Assembly: GCA_014084085.1 (NCBI GenBank)
Contig: NPFB01000067.1
Span: 1,684 to 65,683 of the forward strand
Length of the DNA: 64,000 nt
Direction of reading: 5' to 3'
Source of the DNA: Hondaea fermentalgiana
Taxonomy: Eukaryota > Sar > Bigyra > Thraustochytrida > Thraustochytriidae
The notes below the pieces were generated by a model that worked only from the letters and a program-made list of their open reading frames with translations, was not told the DNA's origin and ran no database searches. A program made the position numbers and the translations under genes. The stretch's first letter is position 1; each line of letters opens with the position of its first letter. Shown here in pieces: positions 1 through 9,051 of the stretch.

Positions 1-267
1 GGCGGCCAGGGCTCCCGCGCCGGGTCTAGACCGCCTCGGCGCCTGCGCACGCCGCGCCTCGCGCGCGGCCCAGCCCAGCCCAGCCCTGGTCTTCTCTGCC
101 GGCTCGCGCGACCTCGCTTGCTCACTCACGCACTCACGAACTCGCGAGCGGAAGAAATCGCGGCGGACGCTACGACGACACCGTCGGGCCCTCGAGCCCG
201 ACTCCCGCGCAGCTCGCTCGTGCTGGTCCCCGCTCGCTCCCTTGCGCGCGCGTGAAAGGCGTCCGCG
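1..267. other. 5' flank of the first gene
   Basis: GC-rich leader and promoter of the gene starting at 268. A CCCAG pentamer is repeated about four times near 67-87. No TATA box and no further gene are visible. The region is cut by the window edge. Confidence 0.4.
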
Positions 268-2097
268 ATGGAGCCCGAGTCGATCGCGGCCGTCGGCGGC
301 GTGCGAAGACCCCGCAGCGAGATGGCGTCCGCGATTGCGAGCAGCTTGCGAGAGTACGTGGAGCACAGGCAGCTGCAGCTGGACGCGTCAATACTTAACA
401 CAGATGCAGGCATGTCAGAAACCGTGCGCGGCGCAGTGCGCGTGATCCAGAACCTCGGCGGCGACGTGGAGTCGTTCCTCGCTGTGGATCTCGCACGCTT
501 CCCACCATACTTTGGCCGCGCTATTGCCTGCAAGGCGAGCTACCAGATTCTTTTACAAATTGGGCGCGAACACAGAGCTGCAGAGGAGCTTCCGTGGCTC
601 GAGTTCTGCAATATTCGTTTCAAAGGCTGGGACAAACTCCCGGCCGCCACCATGGCGTCTGTATTCCCGCCATGCCAATTCTTTTATTATATGCTCGTCG
701 CGCTGAATGGCGCAACCCTCAACAGGGACCCCATTGGCTCATGCATGTATACCATTGGCGGCAATGACACAGACGATGTTCGCCCGCCTTCACCAATCGA
801 CGCTTTGCGAACAAATGCACAGGATTCCATCACAGACACAGACGCCGATGCCAACCCGAGGAGGACCCTTCCGCTCGAGGAGAACCCAAGAAACGTTGAA
901 TACGGTGACAACAACGACGACAACGATGATGACAACGGCGACATCGATAGGGACGACGATGAGGTTGCCGCGTACAGCACGAATTGGGCCACCGACGCGA
1001 GCGAAAGAGGCAAAGCAGAAACAGGGAGAAAACGCAATGTCGACGATAGTGCCATCCGAGAAGACGAGGAAGATGTTGAGCTCAAGGGCATGGAGCCTGG
1101 CATCGCATATCTGCCCCGAGACAGCTTGCACGAACAGGCGCACTCCTCACGTCGTTTCGACGAGAGCGAGCAGGCATGGAACTCCCAGCGTGCCGACGGG
1201 TGGGCCTCTCAGAACAACAGTAGCAGAAGCAGCAGTCAAGACGAAGGTAGCAGCAACGGCGGCAGCGGCAATCACGCTGAGCCCAGAGGATGGGGGACCG
1301 GTGCAAGCGCGCGAGGGCGAGCGAGTCCTTCGAGTCGATTAAGTGGAACTCACGAAAGTCTCGTGGCGCCCAGCGCCAGCATCACAACGTACAAAGATCA
1401 TGCCGAAGACCTTGTCGAGCAGATGCTCGGTGCTCGAAGCGGCGGATCGCAAGGGCACGTGAGCAAGGCAAGGTCGCCCTCCGTGGAGGAGCTTGTGACT
1501 GAATTTCGCTCGATGAGCGTCGAGGAAATGGCCGATTTGATTGAAGTGAATCATCTTCTCGAGTACGATGCGGACCGCGCTTCCCAGCTCGCTCTCGAGT
1601 GGGACCTCGAGTCTGGTCGACAGAGCCAGGACCTGAATTCGCCAGAAACCAAAGCCATGCAGGAGAGTGAGCTCGCCGAAGCGGAAGAGGCGTGCGACGT
1701 AGGTGCCGCCGCCGCGCTCGCAGATCAACGCGGAGACTTTCCATCCCTGTTCACACTTTCGCTCCGCTCTTTTGTACGGCACAAGGTCGATCTCGGTGAC
1801 CTTCCTGAGTACATTGTCGAGATGGTCATGAGCTACTTGCTCGTGGCCGTAGACCTAGGGACTTTGGACATGCGCGAGTGGCCGTCGGGAACAATGTTGG
1901 AGCTCGCGCGCCGCGCACCGGGCCATCTGCTCATGGATATTCCGCACGAAAACCGAGCGGAAGCCGAACAGCCATGGGAAGCTTTCTGCGAGGTGCGTTT
2001 CGGGCCAGACTATCTGTCCGTCATCAACCCTGGGATTGCGCAGATTTTCACTCCGTGTAGGATATTCTACCTCCTCTTGCAGAGGGAGGCCTTTTAG
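268..2097 (+). CDS. Hypothetical protein with a duplicated terminal domain
   Basis: A 609-residue single-exon frame starting at the ATG at 268. I do not recognise the family. A domain of about 115-125 residues occurs twice, at about 24-148 and 495-609. Both copies keep a start resembling SLR-[FY]-V-H, a central PW-x-x-FC-x-[IV]-RF, and an end resembling IF/VF-x-PC-x-[FI]-F-Y. The linker is disordered: an Asp/Asn-rich acidic run near residues 211-232, Ser/Asn/Gly-rich stretches near 310-350, and a short predicted helical segment (EELVTEFRSMSVEEMADLI) near 410-428. No signal peptide or membrane segment is visible. The aromatic-plus-Cys pattern could be an F-box-like or metal-binding fold, but that is a guess. 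Gene structure is more certain than function. Confidence 0.8.
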   Translation: MEPESIAAVGGVRRPRSEMASAIASSLREYVEHRQLQLDASILNTDAGMSETVRGAVRVIQNLGGDVESFLAVDLARFPPYFGRAIACKASYQILLQIGREHRAAEELPWLEFCNIRFKGWDKLPAATMASVFPPCQFFYYMLVALNGATLNRDPIGSCMYTIGGNDTDDVRPPSPIDALRTNAQDSITDTDADANPRRTLPLEENPRNVEYGDNNDDNDDDNGDIDRDDDEVAAYSTNWATDASERGKAETGRKRNVDDSAIREDEEDVELKGMEPGIAYLPRDSLHEQAHSSRRFDESEQAWNSQRADGWASQNNSSRSSSQDEGSSNGGSGNHAEPRGWGTGASARGRASPSSRLSGTHESLVAPSASITTYKDHAEDLVEQMLGARSGGSQGHVSKARSPSVEELVTEFRSMSVEEMADLIEVNHLLEYDADRASQLALEWDLESGRQSQDLNSPETKAMQESELAEAEEACDVGAAAALADQRGDFPSLFTLSLRSFVRHKVDLGDLPEYIVEMVMSYLLVAVDLGTLDMREWPSGTMLELARRAPGHLLMDIPHENRAEAEQPWEAFCEVRFGPDYLSVINPGIAQIFTPCRIFYLLLQREAF

Positions 2098-2812
2098 CTT
2101 GTCGTTATCGTCGTATGAGGGTGGACGATAAGCGCATCGAGGTCGCTATGATCATGGTGCCAGATTTGTATAGTTTCTCATCAGTGTGACGGTGCTTTCT
2201 GTCTCACAATAGATTTGCGAGAAACAAGACCTGGTTGCAATGCTCGTATGGATGCAACCTTTATGTTGTATTGCTGATTGTTGTTATTGGCGGTCGTTGC
2301 GCGTTCAAAATTCGACCGACAGACCGTCAAGCATAAATGAACAAAGGATGACAGAAGATGATGAAGGAGATGTTGCAATGGAAACGGATTTTTTTGAGTG
2401 TTACAAACGTCAGATTAAAACTTGAGAGAGATGAACAAGAAGACGTTAAAAGTGCTGCTCCACAAGGAAAAGAAAGAGTGTCTAGACTTGAAACGCGCAC
2501 GCATGCAGAATCAAGTGCGCCCGCGCTCATAAGTGCATGAAAATGCCGAGGCCTGAGCTGATGGGCTTTGTTTCTTTGCAGGACTTTGACGCAAAAGGCA
2601 CTTGGGTATCGCCTGCCTTCTCAGTCACCGCAGTATCCGCCTCTGCGTCCAGACATTCGAAACATCAAGGGAAAGAACGAGCTGGTATACAGTTCCAAAT
2701 GAGATTCAGGAGGAACCTTCCGCTTCGGTGCTTCTCTGTCTCTTCGCCTTTGCTATGAACGGAGACGACAAATTAGGTAGGCCAGACATCAAGAATGAGA
2801 CATTGTTCTCTC
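2098..2812. other. Intergenic region, 3' flanks of convergent genes
   Basis: About 715 bases between two convergent genes, more AT-rich than the coding parts. It should hold both 3' UTRs. The short open frames here have no coding character. I see no RNA gene or repeat. Confidence 0.4.
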
Positions 2813-3181
2813 TCAGACTTCGTCCTCATTCAAGAGCATGTTGGGAATGCCGTTCGTGATGGTGAACTTGCGTCCCGACTCCGGGCAGATGAGGGCACCT
2901 TCGACCACGACAACCTCAAGCAAGGCGCGGTGAAACTTTTTCAAAAAGTCCTCCTGCTCCAAGAGCTCGGGCGTAACAGCCTCGGGGAGGCCCTCCTCGC
3001 CAAGTTGCGCGGCTGCAGCCCGAAACACGGGCCATTCGAGCTTTTCCACGATTCCTTGCAAAAAGGCTGGGTTCATCTCCGTCTCGCGGATCTCCTTGGT
3101 CGTCACCTCAATTTTGAGAGGATAGCCGTTGTTGACGCCCTTCACATTGCACTTGAGCATGTTGTGCGTAAGGAGCTTCAT
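2813..3181 (-). CDS. TRM112: Trm112-like methyltransferase activator
   Basis: A 122-residue protein close to the 120-135 residues usual for Trm112. In other eukaryotes Trm112 is the obligate partner and stabiliser of several methyltransferases acting on tRNA (Trm9/ALKBH8, Trm11), 18S rRNA (Bud23) and release factor eRF1 (Mtq2). The N-terminal MKLLTHNMLKC is a strong family signature. The C-terminal part with LICPESGRKFTITNGIPNML matches the end of the zinc-binding-type domain, keeping one Cys there and one at the N-terminus. The start is the ATG at 3181; the frame stays open only to a GTG three codons upstream. A CGA-type trinucleotide run at about 3187-3228 lies in the 5' leader. It is divergent from the gene at 3865. 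Confidence 0.95.
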   Translation of the reverse strand: MKLLTHNMLKCNVKGVNNGYPLKIEVTTKEIRETEMNPAFLQGIVEKLEWPVFRAAAAQLGEEGLPEAVTPELLEQEDFLKKFHRALLEVVVVEGALICPESGRKFTITNGIPNMLLNEDEV

Positions 3182-3864
3182 CTTGACCACAACGACGACG
3201 ACGACGACGACGACAACGACGACGACACAAGCAAAGAAAGCTAGCGGATGATGATCTACGACTCGATCACCTTTCTCAACTCAGAATCACGCCACGCGCC
3301 GTCCAGGATGGCGTCTCGCGGACAGAAGAAAAGAGGAGAGCGCAGCAAGGGGTCTGCGTCGCGAAATGACGGAGCACGCGGCTTCCCGACGAAAGGTCCT
3401 TCCCTTGGTCGACGAAGCAGGAGGAGCAGCACCACCAGCAGACAGTTCTGCGATGGCCTCGGCCAGTGATTTTTTCTCCTTTTTTTTTTTTTTTTTTTTT
3501 TAAGCACTCCCCATGTTCCCGCATTTGAACGCGCAACCCATTTCAATGTACGAAAAAGGGTTCTGCAAAAAACGACCGAAGTTGAACTTCGAAAGGCGTC
3601 TCTCGCTTTTATGATCGACGAGGTCGCTCGCTCTTCGCGCTGCCGACTAGACCGTAGTGAGCTTCGAAACGAGAGAACTCCCTGCAGAACCCAAGCTTCA
3701 AGCGCCTGGGGTGCAAAGGTCGGTGCTGTCCGGACTCTTGAGGGCGCAGACAGGCTAGGCTCTTGCGCCTTTTGGGTTAAGGACGCATCATACAGGGAAC
3801 GAGTGAGTGGGACGCGACGCCGCTACTGCGACTACATCTGAAGGAACTCAAACAAGCTCGAAGA
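3182..3864. other. Divergent promoter region with homopolymer tract
   Basis: About 680 bases between the TRM112 start (-) and the GLARTP-repeat gene (+). It holds an imperfect CGA-trinucleotide run at about 3187-3228 and an uninterrupted run of 22 T at 3480-3501. No convincing coding exon was found. A bidirectional promoter is likely from position alone. Confidence 0.4.
3480..3501. repeat. T22 homopolymer tract
   Basis: Uninterrupted run of 22 T in the divergent promoter upstream of both TRM112 and the GLARTP-repeat gene. It is one of only two long poly-T tracts in the window (the other is near 43984). It could be a nucleosome-depleting element, or its length could be a sequencing artefact. 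Confidence 0.8.
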
Positions 3865-6800
3865 ATGATTCCGGTAGGGCATCAGCTCGCTCGTACGCCT
3901 GTACAAGCGCAAGTTCAGACGCAGACAAAGCGTGAAGGACAACGAGCACGCAACGCTGCAAATGAAAATGAAAGTCGTGCACTACGCGGAAAGACACAAA
4001 GGTCTCCAGACTGGTCTGCCTTTTCCGAAATTGTCCTTCCGGGTCGGAAACCTCTGCAGAACATTGCCGTCAATCAAGGCGACGCTGTAATCAATAATCA
4101 TGGTACCAAACGGCCCAATCGAGTCGACAACGTCCAGCCAGCGGAGTACACCAAGCGCCACAAACCACTTGACGCGCGCGCACAACGCAACGCCGTTCCT
4201 TTAGGGAATTCCCTCGCAAGGACGCCTCTCAATCCTCCCGAGAATGCTCGCACCGCGTCATCATCGCTTGTGACGGAACACAGACCTCTTGTGAAGTCGG
4301 TGACAAATGTTCCCTTTCGTAATACCATCTCTACAGGCACGGGTCTTGCGAAGACACCACTCAATAGTGCATCAATGCAATCACTTGCCAAACCCGAGAA
4401 GGCAACGGTTCCACCACGAAACATCATTCCCTCCGGCACTGGACTTGCGAGAACCCCACTCGCAACCGCAAGTGCCCCGCACAACGAATCAGAGTCTACA
4501 AGGGCTCGCGTCCAACCGCGTAACATCATTCCCTCCGGAACCGGACTCGCAAGGACTCCGATTGTGAGTGCATCCGCACAAACGGAAACCAGCGTTATCG
4601 CACAAGGTTCTTTCGACCATGGCACCGTTAACGCCCAACCCGCGCAACACACAAAGCCGCGTAACATCATTCCATCCGGCACTGGACTTGCGAGAACCCC
4701 ACTCGCAACCGCAAGTGCCCCGCAGAACGAACCAAAGTCTACAAAGGCTCGCGTCCAACCGCGTAACATCATTCCATCCGGAACCGGGCTCGCAAGGACC
4801 CCAATCGTGAGCGCATCCGCACAAACGGAAACCAGCGTTATCGCACAAGATCCTTTCGACCATGGTACCGTTAACGCTCATGCCGCGCAACCAGCAAAGC
4901 CGCGTAACATCATTCCATCCGGAACCGGGCTCGCAAGAACTCCTGTTCTTTCAAGCGATGGTACTCTTGTCAACTCGCTTGATCGACACCATGAAAGTAC
5001 AGCAATCGCCCCTCTCCAACGACATGCAACTGGAAACTCGACCAAAGCGCTGCGAACAAAGGACGATAACTCGGAACTGTCTGCGCTCGGTCAAAAAACT
5101 CCAATGCTGACAAAGCCTCGCAATTGGATCCCCTCAGGCACTGGCTTGGCAAGAACCCCGAACTTGGGCGACACAGTAGAGGCAAGGGACTCGGTTCGGA
5201 CTTTCCAAACTGAGAGCGTCACAGCGCCGGGACCCCCACCTCAGGCAATCGAAAGCAAGGCCCGCAAGATCATTTCCTCCGGAAGCGGCCTCGCAAGAAC
5301 GCCTGTGCCTCCTGGCAACGTTATAGGTGCAGCAGCATCGGCGCAGGCAAGGTCGACTCCTTTGGCAACCAGCACCGAAGTTGGCGCCGAAACTGGCATC
5401 TCCTTGAAACCTCGCAACGTCATCCCATCGGGAAGAGGACTTGCGCGGACTCCTCTTGACAAGGTACCTCGCGCCGCAGAGCCCCAAATCCCTGTTGCGG
5501 AGCTGGCATCACTAAACGAGCAGCCACCGAAACAACGAAACGTGATCCCTTCAGGAAACGGTCTCGCGCGTACTCCAGTTCAGGCTGATGACGCTTCGCA
5601 AATTCCAACTAGTGACTCGACTCACGCCGCCGCTACTAGTGTTGCAAACGGCGATGTATGTACGGTGTCCGAAGCCAAGATTCCTCGCAATGCGGTTCCT
5701 TCAGGAAAAGGTTTTGCAAGGACCCCCAGCGTGGCAACATTTTCACAATCATTGTTATTGGCATCTTCTAAAGTAGTCGACGACACAATGCCAATAAACG
5801 ACGCCGTCATGAGGACGCAAAATGTGATTTCTTCAGGCAAGGAAATTGGTAGAACCCATTTTTCTGTTGATCGTGCGTCTCAAGAGCAAAGTTGTGCATC
5901 GACGTCGACGCGGAAAGAAGTATCGTCACTAACGAACACTAGCGGAGCTACCAAGCACGAAGATTCCTTTCCAATGAAAAAGGAAGATTCTGATAATGCC
6001 AAGGAACCAAAGGAAAACATCATGAGCAGTGGAAATAGAAACTTGCAGACGCGAAGCCCGCTTCAAACCACCAACGAGACGGCTTGGAAGGAAGACCTTG
6101 CAGCTAGCGAATCAAAAAGCCGCCTGAAAGGCGAGGAACCCCAATTGAAAGGCAAAACACTGGACAGAGGCGAGCAGGGCGAGGAAACTCAGTTCCTGAG
6201 AGCTTCTCTTTCTTCTTCATCGATCGAGCTTCCTCGCTCCGCATCGCAATCAAATAAAGTTGAGGACATTTTTGAGCACAAGGAAAATGAAGGCAGTTTG
6301 TCGGCAAGCATGGATCAAGGCACAATCGAAATTGCCAGTCCAGTCTCGGTTACAGCCAGCTCGCATGAGCTTGAGATGGGCTCGCCCGGGACATACGCCT
6401 CGGGCAGATCTGTTGCGGATAGCGCGTCGTCGTCCCCCATGCATCAAATTGACAGTGACGAAGATGCAATCGTCAACGCTGACCAAGCTTACATTCGGCA
6501 TTTGAGCAACGTCAAGAAGCTCGAGCACATCCGCGAAGAGCTGCATACCCTTCGGCGTCGCTACAAGGAAGTAAGCCAACATGCCGACGAGGTGGAGTAC
6601 CGCGCAGAGCGGCTGAACGAATCAGCAGAGGATGCCTCGCGTCGTCTTGCACACGCCACAGAGTGGTTGCGGCAGGCGGGATTCCTGGCCGAGGGTGAGG
6701 ATCTTTCTCAAGTCGAATCGTTGCGGGCTTTGAGCAATGGTCGACTCGGCGAGGCGATTCACAAGATTTCCGAGGAGACGGAGAGTGCCCGCGCAGCGCA

Positions 6801-7365
6801 GCGCAAACGAGCTCGTGTGCTGCGTCGCGCTCGTGAAGAGGCTGCCAAAGTCGAGGTAGGAACTCCTGCGTTCGAGAAGCTGGAGAGGGTGCGCGACGAG
6901 CAGGCAGCGCTTCGCGCACGTGCGCAGCAACAGTCGCAGACAATTCGTAGTATTGAGATGAAGATGCGCGATTGCGATTCTGCTCTTTCTACCCCGGCAC
7001 GTGAGCTCACGGATCACGAGGTGCGCGACTTGCGTCAGGAGCAACGTCATCTTCAACAGCGTAAGTTTATTCATTCTGCAAGTGTGGGAGAGGGTAAGGG
7101 GAGCAATCAGAGGGAAAGGAAAGCAAAGGCAAGGAAAGGAAAGGAGCGAGACATCACTGACCAAAAGAAAATTTCGCTCATTCGATCGCTCGCTCGCTTG
7201 TTCGCTCACGCTTGACACAAAATAGAACTGAGCTCGCTACATGCAGCCCAGCACACTGACAAGTCGGAAGCCACCGCACGCGTGCTCCTGCGACGCGTCG
7301 AAATGTTCGTCCTGCGATACGAGACCTTGCGTCGAACCGCGCGCCTCCTTCGACGCTGGCGTTGA
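3865..7365 (+). CDS. GxGLARTP-repeat protein with C-terminal coiled coil
   Basis: Two exons (3865-7060 and 7226-7365) encode 1111 residues. I do not recognise the protein. Residues 1 to about 650 carry a motif of the form R-N-x-I-P-S-G-x-G-L-A-R-T-P. Twelve copies keep LA[RK]TP, one reads FARTP, and one or two more are decayed. Spacers are 30-60 residues of disordered Ser/Thr/Ala-rich sequence. Each motif ends in Thr-Pro, a minimal site for proline-directed kinases. Residues about 690-860 are acidic and Ser-rich. Residues about 870-1111 are Arg/Glu-rich helices of coiled-coil type. Reading through the intron would give a 1116-residue form with a low-complexity Lys/Arg tail, whereas the spliced form continues the helical pattern. 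There is no signal peptide or membrane segment. A cytoskeletal or nuclear scaffold controlled by multisite phosphorylation is plausible but is only inference. Confidence 0.85.
4417..4902 (+). repeat. Two tandem 243-bp units inside the GLARTP gene
   Basis: Unit 1 is 4417-4659 and unit 2 is 4660-4902. Each encodes 81 residues with two RNIIPSGTGLARTP motifs and the same spacers (LATASAP and IVSASAQTETSVIAQ). They differ at a few residues, such as GS versus DP before FDHGTVNA. The third copy of the motif begins at 4903. The near identity points to a recent in-frame duplication. Confidence 0.9.
7061..7225 (+). other. Intron in the GLARTP-repeat gene
   Basis: 165 bases with donor GTAAGT after CAACAGC and acceptor AATAG. 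It interrupts the coding frame in phase 1. Joining the exons gives a Gln codon and then 45 further codons to a TGA at 7363-7365, continuing Leu/Arg/Glu helical sequence. The intron contains a purine-rich AAAGG repeat near 7117-7145. Because the frame stays open into the intron, retention would also give a protein. Confidence 0.8.
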
Positions 7366-8149
7366 CTCGCCAAAATCAAGTCTTTGTCCATAAAATGTCC
7401 CCACCAACAATTATTAAAGAACCTAAATTGTCCCTGTGCCACCATGCCCGTCGCGGCCCATGAGATGAGCAGCCGTCATGACCGTGCGAAAGAAAATCTC
7501 TCGCGCAACCCCAATCTGCGCAACCCAACTGCTGCATCGACTTGGGCGCTCTGTCGCGCCGAAGAGCGGGAAGCCCTAGTCTGTCCCGAGCGGCGGCGGC
7601 GGCCACCTTACCGCGCGCATGGCGACCCCTGCTGGCGCACGGGCCCCGAAAGGCGTGCGGGCTCGCGCGGCCGCTCTGGCCCGCTCTGGCCGCGCGCAAG
7701 TGCGCTTTGCGCGGGCGCAAGTGGCGGGTCGCCAGGCGCAAGTGGCGGGCCGCGCGAGGCGCGCAGTGCCGCGAGGCCGGCCTGCCGGGGCAGAAGAGGG
7801 GCCCTCGGGGGGCGCAAGTGCAGAATGCGCGGGCGCAAGTGGAGAATGCGCGGGCGCAAGTGCGGAATGGGCCGCCGGGCGCAGGCGAGCGGCGCAAGTG
7901 GGCGGCGCGCGGAAAGGCGACTTGCGGCGCGAGGAAGGGCGACTTGCGGCGCGGATAGGCGACTTGCGGCGCGCGGATAGGCGACTTGGGCGCGCGCGGA
8001 GATGGGTGGCGCAGAGAGAGGCGGGGAGAGGCGAGGGGCAGGAGCAGCGGGAGAGCAATTAGCCAATCGCAGCGACCGAGGAGACCGCGGTACACGCCGG
8101 GGTGGAGGACGCAGCGCTAGCTAGTCAGGAGCAAGACTCGCAGGAGAAG
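7366..8149. promoter_or_regulatory. GC-rich promoter region of the eS12 gene
   Basis: About 780 bases between the GLARTP gene and eS12, becoming very GC-rich after about 7540. It carries the phased CGCAAGT array at 7695-7990. Frames are open on both strands only because AT-rich stop codons are rare here; the peptides are low-complexity Arg/Ala/Gly sequence and are not called as genes. Promoter role is inferred from position. Confidence 0.5.
7695..7990. repeat. Phased CGCAAGT / ACTTGCG array
   Basis: CGCAAGT occurs at 7695, 7716, 7737, then 7813, 7834, 7855, and 7893. Within each triplet the spacing is exactly 21 bases. The reverse complement ACTTGCG then occurs at 7920, 7942 and 7962 (spacing 22 and 20), with a variant ACTTGGG at 7984. 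The array is therefore two direct triplets followed by an inverted set, ending about 160 bases before the eS12 ATG. Two-helical-turn spacing would place every copy on one face of the DNA. It could be a cluster of transcription-factor sites or a minisatellite. Confidence 0.85.
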
Positions 8150-8587
8150 ATGGCCGAGCAGGATGAGGTGATGGAGGAGGTCGAGGAGTCGACGCCCGCG
8201 GTGGAGGAGATCCCCGTGGAGGACCTCACGCCCATGACCGCGCTCCAGGCGGTCCTCAAGAAGTCCATGTACAACGACGGCCTCCGCCGCGGCCTGCACG
8301 AGTGCGCCAAGGCCCTCGACAGCAAGGCCGCGCGCCTGTGCTGCCTCGCCGAGAACTGCGAGGAGGACGCCTACAAGAAGCTCATCGTCGCGCTCTGCGC
8401 CGAGCACGACGTCCCGCTCATCAAGGTCACCGACCGCAAGGAGCTCGGCCAGTGGTGCGGTCTTTGCAAGATCGACGCCGAGGGCGCCCCCACGCGCGTC
8501 GTTGGCTGCTCGTGCGCCGTTATTACTGACTTCGGGGAGGAGTCGCCCGCGCTCAACTTTCTCCTTGACTACCTCAAGAACGCCTAA
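8150..8587 (+). CDS. RPS12: 40S ribosomal protein eS12
   Basis: A 145-residue small-subunit ribosomal protein; eS12 is normally about 130-145 residues. An acidic N-terminus (about 1-27) precedes the L7Ae-like fold. Recognisable blocks include [59 protein letters not shown] and the end region [14 protein letters not shown]. The ATG at 8150 (context AAGATGG) is chosen because the frame upstream has no other ATG, only a GTG. The gene lies directly after the CGCAAGT array. No intron is seen within the coding part. Confidence 0.96.
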   Translation: MAEQDEVMEEVEESTPAVEEIPVEDLTPMTALQAVLKKSMYNDGLRRGLHECAKALDSKAARLCCLAENCEEDAYKKLIVALCAEHDVPLIKVTDRKELGQWCGLCKIDAEGAPTRVVGCSCAVITDFGEESPALNFLLDYLKNA

Positions 8588-9051
8588 TCGAGCTTGACCT
8601 TCTTTTCCTTTTTCTCTTATATCGTTTATCTTTGTTGCGCGTCCTCTTGTCTCGCCACGTGCATGCGCCTGTGCCATGCCATGCCTCGCTATGCCTTTCT
8701 GATCCTTCTGCGTGGCAGACGTAACCAGCTTCAAATTAAAGAGAACGAACAAAGACCGTTTGCAGAATCTATCAAGGCTTAGCTAATCTGCCCCCACCTT
8801 GACTTTCCTTGCGCTCGCTTGTTTTTCCGGCACCTGATAAAATCTGCTCTCTCGCATCGCAGAAGGTAGCTGATCTGCCCTGCGTTGACTTTCCTTTGCC
8901 TGTGATGTCGAGGTCTAGAACAAATTCTTAAAAAGCAAGGAAGCAATCTGCTGCTGCATGTACGTACACATGTTTCAATGTGAGCAATGTGAAGGCAAGT
9001 GCCTTCACCAATCAAGTTTGAGCAAAAACGACTTTGATTCTACATGAAAAT
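8588..9051. other. Intergenic region between convergent eS12 and WDR24
   Basis: 3' flanks of two convergent genes. It contains an imperfect 33-base direct repeat (8781 and 8868) and several AATCTGC words. No gene is seen. Confidence 0.4.
8781..8899. repeat. Imperfect direct repeat, two copies
   Basis: Copy 1 is 8781-8813 and copy 2 is 8868-8899. They share AGCT[AG]ATCTGCCC at the left and TTGACTTTCCTT at the right, separated by a few mismatches. They lie 87 bases apart in the shared 3' region of eS12 and WDR24. Function is unknown. Confidence 0.7.

Noticed and set aside
3611..3841. 76-codon frame just upstream of the GLARTP gene
   Set aside because: Out of frame with the gene and without recognisable features; treated as 5' leader.
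4098..4772. 224-codon antisense frame over the GLARTP repeats
   Set aside because: It mirrors the repeat gene in another frame; its own repeats are a consequence of the sense-strand repeats and it has no domain.
7384..8095. Several long frames on both strands before eS12
   Set aside because: Arg/Ala/Gly-rich translations caused by very high GC and the 21-base array; no start context, domain or conserved feature.
8117..8752. 211-codon frame antisense to eS12
   Set aside because: Leu/Arg/Gly-rich shadow of a strongly biased ribosomal-protein gene.
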